Positions 41,280-49,846 of a stretch of 64,000 bases of DNA are shown here, piece by piece. The notes under the pieces are model-generated. The model searched no databases. It was not told the DNA's origin and worked only from the letters and a program-made list of their open reading frames with translations. The position numbers and the translations under genes are program-made. Positions within the stretch are counted from its first letter, which is position 1, and each line of letters begins with the position of its first letter. Source of the stretch: Enterocloster bolteae (lineage in GTDB: Bacteria > Bacillota > Clostridia > Lachnospirales > Lachnospiraceae); contig JAETNT010000001.1 in the NCBI GenBank assembly GCA_021772025.1, positions 1 to 64,000 on the forward strand, in the 5' to 3' direction.

Positions 41280-42797
41280 ATGGGACAGGTAATCGGTGAA
41301 GCAATGGTCAACCTTTTGACTGTACAGAATTTTATTTTTGTAAATATTGGATTGTTTATCGGCATTATTTTTGGAGCTATTCCCGGAATGAACGGAAATT
41401 TGGCAATTACCGTGCTGCTTCCCTTTACATTTCAGATGGATACGGTCCCGGCGCTTTTAATGTTGACTGCCATCTTCTTTGGATCCAATTTCGGCGGTTC
41501 TATCAGCGCTATTTTAATTAACACACCCGGGACCAACGCGGCAGCGGCAACTCTGATTGACGGCTATCCCATGTGCCAGAAGGGACAGCCCAGAAGGGCC
41601 CTTGACATGGCTTTGGTAGCGTCTACGGTAGGCGGGTTTATCAGCGCCTTGTGCCTGCTGTTTTTTGCTCCTCAGATCAGTAAGGTAGCCATTACCTTTG
41701 GCTCTCCTGAATATTTTGCATTGGCGATTTTCGGGCTGTCGGTAATTGCGTCTGTCAGCGGGAAAAGCTTGGTGAAGGGCCTCATCAGCGGCGGTTTGGG
41801 TATCCTTTTGGCTTCCGTAGGAATTGATTCTGTCAGCGGGCTTACCAGATTTACATTTGGCAACCTGCGTCTTTACAATGGAATCAAGATGCTGGCAGTG
41901 CTGTTGGGCGTATATGCCATCGCCCAGATGATCGGGCGAATCAACAAGACAGAGGCGGTTGCGGTTTCTGAGCTGAAGGAAATCGACAAGGACGACCATA
42001 TTACAGGGACAGACGTAAAGAAAACACTGCCTACTATGCTGAAATCCTCTTTTATCGGAGCGTTTATCGGAGCAGTTCCCGGAACCGGCGGAGCGATTGC
42101 TTCTTTTATTGCTTATAATGAGGCGAAACGCTGTGCAAAGCCGGAGGAAAAGTTTGGGGAAGGGGAGATAAAAGGTATCGCAGCCCCTGAATCCGCCAAC
42201 AACGGAGCCACGGCGGCAACTTTGATCCCGCTGCTTACCTTGGGGATTCCCGGAGACGTGGTTGCGGCGACTCTGCTTGGCGCATTTACCATGCATGGAT
42301 TGGTGGTAGGACCGAAATTATTTACTACATCCGGTCCGGTAGTTTATGCCGTTTTGATTGGCTGCGTAATCGCGCAGATTTTAATGTTTGTTCAAGGGAA
42401 ATATCTGTTGAGCCTGTTTGTTAAGATTACTCACATTCCTCAGGATCTGCTGACTGCGATTTTGGTGGTAATCTGCTGTGCAGGCGCGTTTGCCATTGGC
42501 AGCTCTGAGATGGATGTATATGTGATGCTGGCTTTCGGCGTAATTGCGTACTTTATGCAGAAAATTGATCTGCCGCCGGTACCCATTGTACTGGGTATGG
42601 TTTTGGGCCCTACAGCTGAAGCGAATTTAAGGAACTCCCTGGTTATGTCCGGCGGCTCCTGGAGTATTTTTGTAAAGAGGCCCATTTGCCTGGCATTTAT
42701 TATTCTTACCTTTGTTCTCATCTACCTCTTGAAGAAAGGTGATGCAAAGCAGAGAAAAGCAACCGATAAATTTATGAAAACAGAGCAGGGAGATTAA
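41280..42797 (+). CDS. Tripartite transporter large permease subunit (TctA-like)
   Basis: 505 residues, about 11-12 hydrophobic segments. TctA motifs are clear: GAIPGMNGNLAITVLLPFTF, NTPGTNAAAATLIDGYPM and GAVPGTGGAIASFIAYNEAKR, with the internal duplication of the P-G-x-G motif. Secondary transporter driven by H+ or Na+ that accepts ligand from the Bug protein. RBS GGAGG. Followed at 13 bases by the PHP hydrolase gene, so transport and processing are co-expressed. Confidence 0.95.
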   Translation: MGQVIGEAMVNLLTVQNFIFVNIGLFIGIIFGAIPGMNGNLAITVLLPFTFQMDTVPALLMLTAIFFGSNFGGSISAILINTPGTNAAAATLIDGYPMCQKGQPRRALDMALVASTVGGFISALCLLFFAPQISKVAITFGSPEYFALAIFGLSVIASVSGKSLVKGLISGGLGILLASVGIDSVSGLTRFTFGNLRLYNGIKMLAVLLGVYAIAQMIGRINKTEAVAVSELKEIDKDDHITGTDVKKTLPTMLKSSFIGAFIGAVPGTGGAIASFIAYNEAKRCAKPEEKFGEGEIKGIAAPESANNGATAATLIPLLTLGIPGDVVAATLLGAFTMHGLVVGPKLFTTSGPVVYAVLIGCVIAQILMFVQGKYLLSLFVKITHIPQDLLTAILVVICCAGAFAIGSSEMDVYVMLAFGVIAYFMQKIDLPPVPIVLGMVLGPTAEANLRNSLVMSGGSWSIFVKRPICLAFIILTFVLIYLLKKGDAKQRKATDKFMKTEQGD

Positions 42798-42809
42798 GGA
42801 GTTATCAGT

Positions 42810-44339
42810 ATGAAAAAATTATGGACCGATTTACACAGTAATATCCATCACAACCAGATGAAGGATTTGGATAAATGGGTGGAGCATGCCAGAGCAGTAT
42901 TGGATTTTTGGCCTATCGCATATTATCCTTTTCAGATGATTCAATCAGAGAGCGGCGCGGGCCTTGAGGATTTATGCCCAAAAGAGGCCATTGAAAAGGA
43001 CTGGGAGCAGGTTCGGGAAAAGGTAAAAAAGGTCAATGAGGAAGGCTATCCTATGTTCATGGGTTATGAGTGGCAGGGCTGCGGTTTTGATGGGGATCAT
43101 AATGTGTTTTTCCTGGACAATAACCAGCCTATGAAACATCCTATGCGATATGAAGAGCTGAAGAAAGCTTATGAAGGGGCAGAGGCAATTGCCATTCCTC
43201 ATCATGTGGCTTATCAGTTAAACAGCAGAGGCAAAAACTGGGCAACCCATGATGAAGAATTTTCTCCTTTTGCAGAGATTTTTTCCAGCCATGGCTGCAG
43301 CGAGAACGACACAGGCCCCCTGGATATGGAGCGTCATCTTCATATGGGCCCCAGAACCGGTGAAACCTGCTATGAGAGAGGGCTGGAAGCAGGGCTTCAT
43401 GTAGGCTGTATCGCTTCCGGGGATAATCATACAATTCCTGCGGTTTACGATCATGGGAGTATGTGCGTTTTGGCAGAAAATGATTCCAAAGAAGCAATCT
43501 GGGAGGGGATGCGGGCCCGCCGGGTGTACGGTGTCAGCAGAAGCCGCATGGATATTGACTTTACTATAGACGGACAGCCGATGGGTTCCGTAATTCCGGC
43601 GGGGAATCATGTGCTGAAATTTTCTGTTAAAGCAGCGGATGCTATTGATCGCGTAGAGATTTTAAAGGACAATATTCTGGATGAAATGGTGGTTCATTCC
43701 GGAACCTGGGAAAGGGAGAAAATCGGCGGCGAAGAAATAATCCGAGTAAAATTTGCGGCCGAGTTCGGCTGGGGACCTAACCCCAGATTTTACAAGGATA
43801 TGCTGGTGAGGGAATGGGATGGCTCTTTAAGTGTGCCAGGCCGTCTGATATCGATTGAGAAGGCCTGGAACAGCTATGGTCAAAAGCTTTATGATGTAAC
43901 GGATAATAGCTGCAAATTCCATATGACTACTTATATGTCTACTGCCACCGGTCATTGGATGGGGCCCAGTACTGTAGTAAAGGAAGGGTTCGTGTTTGAG
44001 GTGGAAGGTAAGGTTTCCGATGATATTTGCTTAAAGGTAGACAATTACGAATATCACTTTACCATTGGCCAGCTTATGGAGACCTGCCGGATCCTGCCTC
44101 AATACCAAGAGAGTGTAGAATTGGCAAATCGAACCTACGGCAAGGTAGAGCACTACCGGGATGATTTTTACTGGCATAATGCATATAAAACCAGGTTGCG
44201 TCAGGCGGTTCCGGAGAAGGCGTACACTATGGAATTTGAAAAGACCGTTACTATGGAGCCGGGAAGTCAGTACCGGTTGAGAGTTTGGCTGAAAAACGGC
44301 GATGCGGCCTGGGTTTCCCCTGTTTTTGCAGAGAAATAG
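42810..44339 (+). CDS. PHP-type metal-dependent hydrolase (DUF3604-like)
   Basis: 509 residues, no signal peptide. N-terminal ~240 residues show a polymerase-and-histidinol-phosphatase pattern: WTDLHSNIHHNQ (motif I), GYEWQG (Glu), IPHHVAYQ, FSSHG and the closing SGDNH (D-x-H). The C-terminal half is a beta-rich domain (FTIDGQPMGSVIPAGNHVLKFSVKA) as found in DUF3604-type proteins. Likely a phosphoesterase or a related hydrolase acting on the imported compound. AAGGAG upstream. Sits between the transporter and two sulfatases. Exact reaction unknown. Confidence 0.75.
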   Translation: MKKLWTDLHSNIHHNQMKDLDKWVEHARAVLDFWPIAYYPFQMIQSESGAGLEDLCPKEAIEKDWEQVREKVKKVNEEGYPMFMGYEWQGCGFDGDHNVFFLDNNQPMKHPMRYEELKKAYEGAEAIAIPHHVAYQLNSRGKNWATHDEEFSPFAEIFSSHGCSENDTGPLDMERHLHMGPRTGETCYERGLEAGLHVGCIASGDNHTIPAVYDHGSMCVLAENDSKEAIWEGMRARRVYGVSRSRMDIDFTIDGQPMGSVIPAGNHVLKFSVKAADAIDRVEILKDNILDEMVVHSGTWEREKIGGEEIIRVKFAAEFGWGPNPRFYKDMLVREWDGSLSVPGRLISIEKAWNSYGQKLYDVTDNSCKFHMTTYMSTATGHWMGPSTVVKEGFVFEVEGKVSDDICLKVDNYEYHFTIGQLMETCRILPQYQESVELANRTYGKVEHYRDDFYWHNAYKTRLRQAVPEKAYTMEFEKTVTMEPGSQYRLRVWLKNGDAAWVSPVFAEK

Positions 44340-44351
44340 AGAAGGTATCCA

Positions 44352-45788
44352 ATGAAAGATATATTAGTGTTTATCAGTGACCAACACAGCCCCCTGCTTT
44401 CCCAGTTTGCGGGCGGTCCGGCGGCGACGCCGGAATTAAATAATTTATGCCGGGAGGGAACCAGCTTCCGGGAATGTTATACCTCCTGCCCCTTATGTGT
44501 CCCGGCCAGAATGTCTATGCTGACAGGCAGACTGCCTTCTGAAAATGGGGTTATGGTGAATCAGGATGCGATGTCGGATATGATGCCTACCTTTCTCCAC
44601 CCCTTTGCGGCGGCAGGTTATGAAACGGTTCTTATCGGAAGGATGCACTTTGTGGGGAAGGATCAAAGGCATGGCTTTACTAAACGGCTGGCTCAGGATA
44701 TGACCCCGGTAACCTGGAACCGTCCCGCAGAAGCGCTGAAAGAGGAAAGGGGAGTATTTGACGGGACTTATGATGCCAGAGGCTGTGTCCGCGTTATCGG
44801 CGGCGGCGAAAGTCCGGTAATCCATTATGATGAGATGGTGGTAAAAACTGCGTTGGAATATCTGTCGCAGGATCATGAAAAGCCTCAGCTGATTGTGGTG
44901 GGGACTTACGCACCCCATTTTCCATATGTAGCGCCGGAAGAACTTTATAAAAAGTACCGGAAAACGGCAGCCCTTCCGGCTATGTTCCACCAGACGCCGG
45001 ACTATATGAATCCGATTTTAATAAACCGGAAAAACGTAGTAGACGAAGAAACGGCTTTGGCAGCCGGGGCTGCTTATTTGGGGCTGATTACTTATACGGA
45101 TGAAAAGGTAGGACAAATTCACAGGGCATTTAAAGAATTTGTAAAGCGAAAGAATAGTAAATCACTGTTCTGCTACCTGTCGGATCATGGCGACCAGGTC
45201 GGAGAGAGGGATATTTTTGGAAAATGCACCTTTTTTGAAAAGTCGGTCAAGATTCCCATGATTTTTCAGGGGGATGGGATTCCGAAAGGAAATCAGATAA
45301 GGGAGATCTGCAGCATCATGGATTTAGGTCCGACACTCTGCCAGTGGGCCGGGGTGGAAGAGCTTCCGGAGCAGGATGGCAGAAGTCTTCTTCCTGTTAT
45401 GGAGGCGGGAAAGGGAAGGCCGGAACGGATGGCGGTCAGTCAGATGTTGGAAAAGGATAAGGGAGTTCTTCGCGTTGGTCTAATGCTTCGCAGCGGAAAA
45501 TGGAAGTATATTGTTTACAGCGGATACGAGAACCGGGATATTTTATTTGACCTGGAAACAGACTGCAAAGAGGAGACAAACCAGATAGACCGATATCCGG
45601 AAGTGGCTGCTGAGTTCAGACGCCGGGCGAAAGAGGAATTTGATTTCCATCAGATAGAGAAGGAGCAAAAGCAGAGAGCCAAGACGGCCCTATGGATGAA
45701 AGCCTGGGAGGCCGGAGCAGGGGCAGACGATTCAGAACGCTGGAAGGACAACCCGAAGTCTTCCAAAGGATATCCCGCAGTTCGTTGA
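44352..45788 (+). CDS. Type I sulfatase (Cys-type)
   Basis: 478 residues. Metal-site start LVFISDQHSP, maturation motif C-V-P-A-R with Cys49 (LCVPARMSMLTGRLPS), and LSDHGDQVGERDIFGKCTFFEKSVKIPMIF for the second metal site and conserved Lys. No signal peptide, so cytoplasmic; needs anSME-type conversion of Cys49 to formylglycine. Twelve bases after the PHP gene. Similar in length to the sulfatase at 30506 but in a different transporter locus. Confidence 0.92.
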   Translation: MKDILVFISDQHSPLLSQFAGGPAATPELNNLCREGTSFRECYTSCPLCVPARMSMLTGRLPSENGVMVNQDAMSDMMPTFLHPFAAAGYETVLIGRMHFVGKDQRHGFTKRLAQDMTPVTWNRPAEALKEERGVFDGTYDARGCVRVIGGGESPVIHYDEMVVKTALEYLSQDHEKPQLIVVGTYAPHFPYVAPEELYKKYRKTAALPAMFHQTPDYMNPILINRKNVVDEETALAAGAAYLGLITYTDEKVGQIHRAFKEFVKRKNSKSLFCYLSDHGDQVGERDIFGKCTFFEKSVKIPMIFQGDGIPKGNQIREICSIMDLGPTLCQWAGVEELPEQDGRSLLPVMEAGKGRPERMAVSQMLEKDKGVLRVGLMLRSGKWKYIVYSGYENRDILFDLETDCKEETNQIDRYPEVAAEFRRRAKEEFDFHQIEKEQKQRAKTALWMKAWEAGAGADDSERWKDNPKSSKGYPAVR

Positions 45789-45801
45789 GAGGAGAAGGAG
45801 A

Positions 45802-47199
45802 ATGAATGTACTATATTTAAATACCCATGATATTGGCCGGTATCTGGAGACCTATGGATATTCGGTGGATACTCCCAATCTGTTAGAGCTTTCCAGAGAC
45901 GGAATGGCCTTTTCCAATATGTACTGTGCCAGTCCTACCTGCTCTCCCAGCAGAGGGGCCCTGCTGACAGGCCAATACCCCCACAGCAACGGCCTTATCG
46001 GACTGTCCCACAGAGGTTTCTGTATAAACGGGCAGCATCACCTGGCAGCATTTTTAAAAGGGGCAGGCTATGAAACGGTCATTTCCGGCGTTCAGCATGA
46101 GGTAAAGCTTCATGAAGAAGAAACGGTAGGATATGAGCGCTGTTTGAATCCCAAGGAATATTACCGAAAGGATATGGAGCAATGTGATTTGTATACTTGG
46201 CAGGATGAATTGGCAGCGGAAAATGCAATCCGTTATCTGAAAAGCCGAAGCAAAAAGGAGCGGCCTTTTTATCTGGCAGTGGGATTTGGATGCACTCACC
46301 GGGAATACCCTAGGGTTCCGGAAGATTACGAGACGGATTACGTCCGGGTTCCCAAAGCAATTCCCGATCTGCCGGAGACCAGAAAAGATATGGCAGCCAT
46401 GAAAATTGCTGTTCACACGGTAGATCGGCTTTGCGGGGATATCTTAAAGGCTTTAAAAGAAGCCGGCGAATATGAGAATACTTTGATCATTTTTACTACT
46501 GATCATGGACTGCCTTTCCCCATGATGAAATGCAATTTATACGATGACGGAACCGGAGTCTCTTTTCTCATGCGCTATCCGGGAATGCCCGGACGGCATA
46601 TGGTCAGCGATGCCCTTCTTTCCAATGTTGATGTATTCCCTACTATTTGCCAGATTTTGGGAATAGAGAGGCCGGAATGGGTAGAGGGACGGTCCTTCCT
46701 TCCTGTAATAGAAGGAGAGGCGGAAGAAATTCAAGAAGAAGTATTCGGGGAAATTAATTTTCATGTAGCTTATCATCCGGCCCGCTGTGTACGCACCCGG
46801 CGGTATAAGTATATAGCGAAATGGGATAATGGATATGAGAAGTGCCCGCCTGCCGATACGGATGACAGCCCTTCTAAGGAAGTGTTTTTTCAAAACGGAT
46901 ATTATGAGAAAGCCATAAAAAAGGAGGAACTATACGATTTGCTTCTGGATCCTCAGGAGCGGGATAATCTGGCAGAGCAAAAGGAGTATGGAGAGATTCT
47001 AAAGGATATGAAAGCGCGTCTTGCTGCCTGGCAGAAAAAAACCGGGGATCCGCTGCTTTTAGAGGGACGTATAACGCTGCCCGAAGGGGCTATCTGTGCT
47101 ACTCCGGAATCCCCCAGCACCAGGCAGCAGACCATGCTGCCGGAATGCGAAAAATATGTAGAGGGGCTAAGGGGGATTTTACAAAATAAGATCGGATAA
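45802..47199 (+). CDS. Type I sulfatase resembling N-sulfoglucosamine sulfohydrolase
   Basis: 465 residues. Maturation motif C-S-P-S-R with Cys47 in TCSPSRGALLTGQYPHSNGLIGL, which closely follows the heparan N-sulfatase (SGSH) layout SCSPSRASLLTG...QNGM.GL. Second metal site TTDHGLPFPMMKCNLYDDG. The canonical first Asp pair is here NTHDIG, also as in that group. No signal peptide. RBS GGAGAAGGAG. Substrate could be an N-sulfated amino sugar, but sulfatase subgroups are hard to split by eye. Last gene of the operon; converges on an AraC gene with only 22 bases between. Confidence 0.88.
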   Translation: MNVLYLNTHDIGRYLETYGYSVDTPNLLELSRDGMAFSNMYCASPTCSPSRGALLTGQYPHSNGLIGLSHRGFCINGQHHLAAFLKGAGYETVISGVQHEVKLHEEETVGYERCLNPKEYYRKDMEQCDLYTWQDELAAENAIRYLKSRSKKERPFYLAVGFGCTHREYPRVPEDYETDYVRVPKAIPDLPETRKDMAAMKIAVHTVDRLCGDILKALKEAGEYENTLIIFTTDHGLPFPMMKCNLYDDGTGVSFLMRYPGMPGRHMVSDALLSNVDVFPTICQILGIERPEWVEGRSFLPVIEGEAEEIQEEVFGEINFHVAYHPARCVRTRRYKYIAKWDNGYEKCPPADTDDSPSKEVFFQNGYYEKAIKKEELYDLLLDPQERDNLAEQKEYGEILKDMKARLAAWQKKTGDPLLLEGRITLPEGAICATPESPSTRQQTMLPECEKYVEGLRGILQNKIG

Positions 47200-47221
47200 T
47201 AAATGCGGGAAGATTTCGTTT

Positions 47222-48139
47222 CTAGAGCGGCTTCCTTGGCGGCACAGGATGGTTTTCTGAAAGAAGGCGGATGGAAGAAGCATACTCTGACGGGGTCATG
47301 TAGGTGATTTTTTTAAATTGTCTGGAAAAATAGTGGATGGAAGTGTAGCCCAGACGATAGGAGATCTGAGTAAAATTCAGCTGGTTGCTGCGGATCAGCT
47401 CTTTAGCCGTATCGATTTTCATTCGGATAAAAAATTCCATGACTCCGCAGCCGTGCTGCTCCTGAAACAGCTTTTGCAGCCTGGAACGGCTGATAAGCAT
47501 ATTTTTGCAGATGTTTTCGATGGTCAGCTGTTCGCTGATATGTTCCTCCATGTAACGGATAATTCTATTATAAGTCTCGTTGGGCCGTCCGAGACGGGGA
47601 TACTTGGCAAGAACCGGCAGGGGATTGGCAAAATGCCGGCGGTAAAGATGGATCAACAGTTCCTCTAAATAATTGCGGATTAGCTGTTCTGCTCCAAACC
47701 CGGGGGCATCTGTATTGCGAATCAGTTCCTCTTGATAGGGGTTGTCCAGGCGGCCTACAAACGCCTGGCGGGCTTCTATGATAATCTGGGCCAATAAGGC
47801 GCTCTCTGTCTCCTGGACGGTTAGGATTTGATTGCGGAAGGCATCCATGTAGGGGGAATGGCATTCAAAGGCGATGACTACCAAGCTGGGAGCACTGCGG
47901 CCGTTGGTGATTACATTGTGGAACTCGTTGGGCTGATGGAAAATAATACTGCCTCTTTTCAAAGAGTGGCGTTCTTCCCCTGCCAATGCGTCAATCTCTC
48001 CCTTATCCACACACAACAGCTCCCAGAAGTCATGACTCTCGCCAGGGAAGGAAAAGTTGCTCATATAATCAAAATAGTGGATGGAGATAATGCTGTCAAC
48101 AGACAGGATAGTCTGTAGTCGGGTGCTTTTGTATGGCAT
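47222..48139 (-). CDS. AraC family transcriptional regulator
   Basis: 305 residues. N-terminal cupin sensor (SHDFWELLCVDKGEIDALAGEERHSLKRGSIIFHQPNEFHNV), C-terminal pair of helix-turn-helix motifs (LTIENICKNMLISRSRLQKLFQEQHG and FTQISYRLGYTSIHYFSRQFKKITYMTPSEY). AAGGAGG before the ATG. Divergent from the sugar ABC operon at 48423, which it most likely controls. Confidence 0.93.
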   Translation of the reverse strand: MPYKSTRLQTILSVDSIISIHYFDYMSNFSFPGESHDFWELLCVDKGEIDALAGEERHSLKRGSIIFHQPNEFHNVITNGRSAPSLVVIAFECHSPYMDAFRNQILTVQETESALLAQIIIEARQAFVGRLDNPYQEELIRNTDAPGFGAEQLIRNYLEELLIHLYRRHFANPLPVLAKYPRLGRPNETYNRIIRYMEEHISEQLTIENICKNMLISRSRLQKLFQEQHGCGVMEFFIRMKIDTAKELIRSNQLNFTQISYRLGYTSIHYFSRQFKKITYMTPSEYASSIRLLSENHPVPPRKPL

Positions 48140-48422
48140 AAGCAGGCCTCCTTATTCGCGCTTTGTAGTAGTTTTGCTTGCCCTTATTATGTGATGCCAG
48201 GGTCAAAAGTCATTTTAATCGGTTCTTTTTATCTAACAGATTGTCAATATTGGATATGATGCCGCGGGATAAAAGAATTCCTCTATGCAATTTTACCACA
48301 AACATCTTAAAGTGTAAATATAAGGGCTGATTGTGCAAATATTTTTCTGTGCATTTTTACTATACTATTTCATAGGAGCATAGCCAAATGCTATGAAGTT
48401 GTATAAAAAGGAGGACATTTTT
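48140..48422. promoter_or_regulatory. Divergent control region, AraC gene versus sugar ABC operon
   Basis: A -10-like TATACT lies at 48361-48366 with no good -35, as expected for an activator-dependent promoter. TGCAATTTTAC (48286-48296) and TGCATTTTTAC (48350-48360) are near-identical, 64 bases apart, and could be AraC sites. The assignment is weak. Confidence 0.35.
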
Positions 48423-49754
48423 ATGAGAAAAAGATTTATGGCATTAGTTCTGTCATCAGCTATGGCTGCCTCTCTGACGGCTTGCGGAGGAGGCGGACAG
48501 ACTGCGGAAACAACAGCAGCTCCGGCGGCAGAAACAACAGCAGCTCCGGCGGCAGACAGCAGCCAGGGAAATGAAACGGAGCCTGCAGGAGGCGGCGACA
48601 GCCTGGTGTACTGGTCCATGTGGGAAGCTACAGAACCCCAGGGGCAGGCTATTCAGATGGCAGTTGACCAGTTTACGGCAGACACGGGCGTTAGTGTAGA
48701 TTTGCAATTTAAGGGACGTACTGGCATCCGCGAAGGTCTGCAGCCGGCCCTGGATGCAGGAACTAAGATTGATTTATTTGATGAGGATATTGACAGGGTT
48801 AATACTACCTGGGGCCAGTATCTGATGGATCTGGAGGAATTGGCAAAGGCCGCTGACTACGAAGCGACAGCTAATAGCGGACTGATAGCTGCTTGCCGCG
48901 AGGTGGGCGGAGGCACCTTAAAATCAATTCCTTACCAGCCTAATGTATTTGCATTTTTCTACAATCAGGCAATCTTTGATGAGGCAGGTATTACGGCTGT
49001 GCCCGCTACTTGGGAAGAACTGGATGCTGCCTGCGCTAAGATTAAAGAGGCGGGATACACCCCCATTACCTGCGATGACGCTTACATTACCTGTATGTTT
49101 GGTTATCACATGTCCCGCTTAGTAGGAGAACCTAAGACGGAAGAGATTGTAAAGGGCGGTCAGTGGGATGATCCGTCTGTAATCGCTACTGCTGAAGCTT
49201 ATGCCGATTTTGCCAGCAAGGGCTACTTCTCCGAAACCATTGCTTCCAATGTATGGCCGGCCGGACAGAATCAGGAGCTGGCTATGGGAACTGCCGCTAT
49301 GTATTTAAACGGTTCCTGGCTGCCTAATGAGGTAAAGGATATGGCCGGAGATGACTTTGTGTGGGGCTGCTTTAGCTATCCGGCAGTGGAAGGCGGAACG
49401 GACGGCGTGGATGCCGCAAACTACGGTGCCCAGGTACTGGCTATTAACAAGGATTCTCAGAATGCAGAAAACGCATTTAAACTGATCTGCTACATTACAC
49501 AGGGTGAATTTGATAAGAAGATGTCGGAACTGTCTATCGGTATTCCTGCCGATTCCAACAATGCGGAGTGGCCGGCTCTGATTTCCTGCGTAAAACCGGT
49601 AATGGACAGTATGAACACCCGCTATCCATGGGCAGCAGGTGCTGAGGCCAATGCAGACATGACACCGATTATCAAGGAGAATTTCCTGAAGCTGTGCGGC
49701 GGCAGTATTGATGCTCAAGGGTTTGTAGATGCTTTGAAAAAAGCAGGAAATTAA
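48423..49754 (+). CDS. ABC transporter substrate-binding lipoprotein (CUT1-type)
   Basis: 443 residues. Lipobox SLTAC, a low-complexity linker made of two identical octapeptide units (ETTAAPAA), then a family 1 solute-binding fold (LDAGTKIDLFDEDIDRVNTTW; WEELDAACAKIKEAGYTPITCDD). ATG at 48423 follows AAGGAGGACATTTTT; an upstream in-frame ATG at 48393 lacks a ribosome site. First gene of the binding-protein/permease/permease operon. Ligand unknown. Confidence 0.93.
   Translation: MRKRFMALVLSSAMAASLTACGGGGQTAETTAAPAAETTAAPAADSSQGNETEPAGGGDSLVYWSMWEATEPQGQAIQMAVDQFTADTGVSVDLQFKGRTGIREGLQPALDAGTKIDLFDEDIDRVNTTWGQYLMDLEELAKAADYEATANSGLIAACREVGGGTLKSIPYQPNVFAFFYNQAIFDEAGITAVPATWEELDAACAKIKEAGYTPITCDDAYITCMFGYHMSRLVGEPKTEEIVKGGQWDDPSVIATAEAYADFASKGYFSETIASNVWPAGQNQELAMGTAAMYLNGSWLPNEVKDMAGDDFVWGCFSYPAVEGGTDGVDAANYGAQVLAINKDSQNAENAFKLICYITQGEFDKKMSELSIGIPADSNNAEWPALISCVKPVMDSMNTRYPWAAGAEANADMTPIIKENFLKLCGGSIDAQGFVDALKKAGN
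48507..48554 (+). repeat. Perfect 24-base tandem duplication inside the binding-protein linker
   Basis: Two identical 24-base units, 48507-48530 and 48531-48554, each beginning GAAACAACAG and ending CCGGCGGCA. It encodes the repeated linker peptide and stays in frame. Confidence 0.9.
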
Positions 49755-49761
49755 CATGAAT

Positions 49762-49798
49762 AAAAAGGCGGCAGAGATACGCTGCCGCCTTTTTGTAT
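49762..49798 (+). terminator. Strong hairpin terminator after the binding-protein gene
   Basis: AAAAAGGCGGCAG pairs with CTGCCGCCTTTTT around seven bases, ending in a T-run. It lies between the binding protein and its permeases, so it should be partial. Confidence 0.85.
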
Positions 49799-49846
49799 CT
49801 GCAAGAACAAAAATGTCTGCTTTTATTTTGAAAGGGGGAAACCGGG

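Noticed and set aside
41514-42296. 260-codon open frame antisense to the TctA gene
   Set aside because: Lies wholly inside a clear TctA gene, has no ribosome site and a composition typical of a shadow frame.
48286-48360. Firm AraC operator at the third sugar ABC operon
   Set aside because: Only two similar AT-rich words 64 bases apart; too weak to call beyond a low-confidence note.
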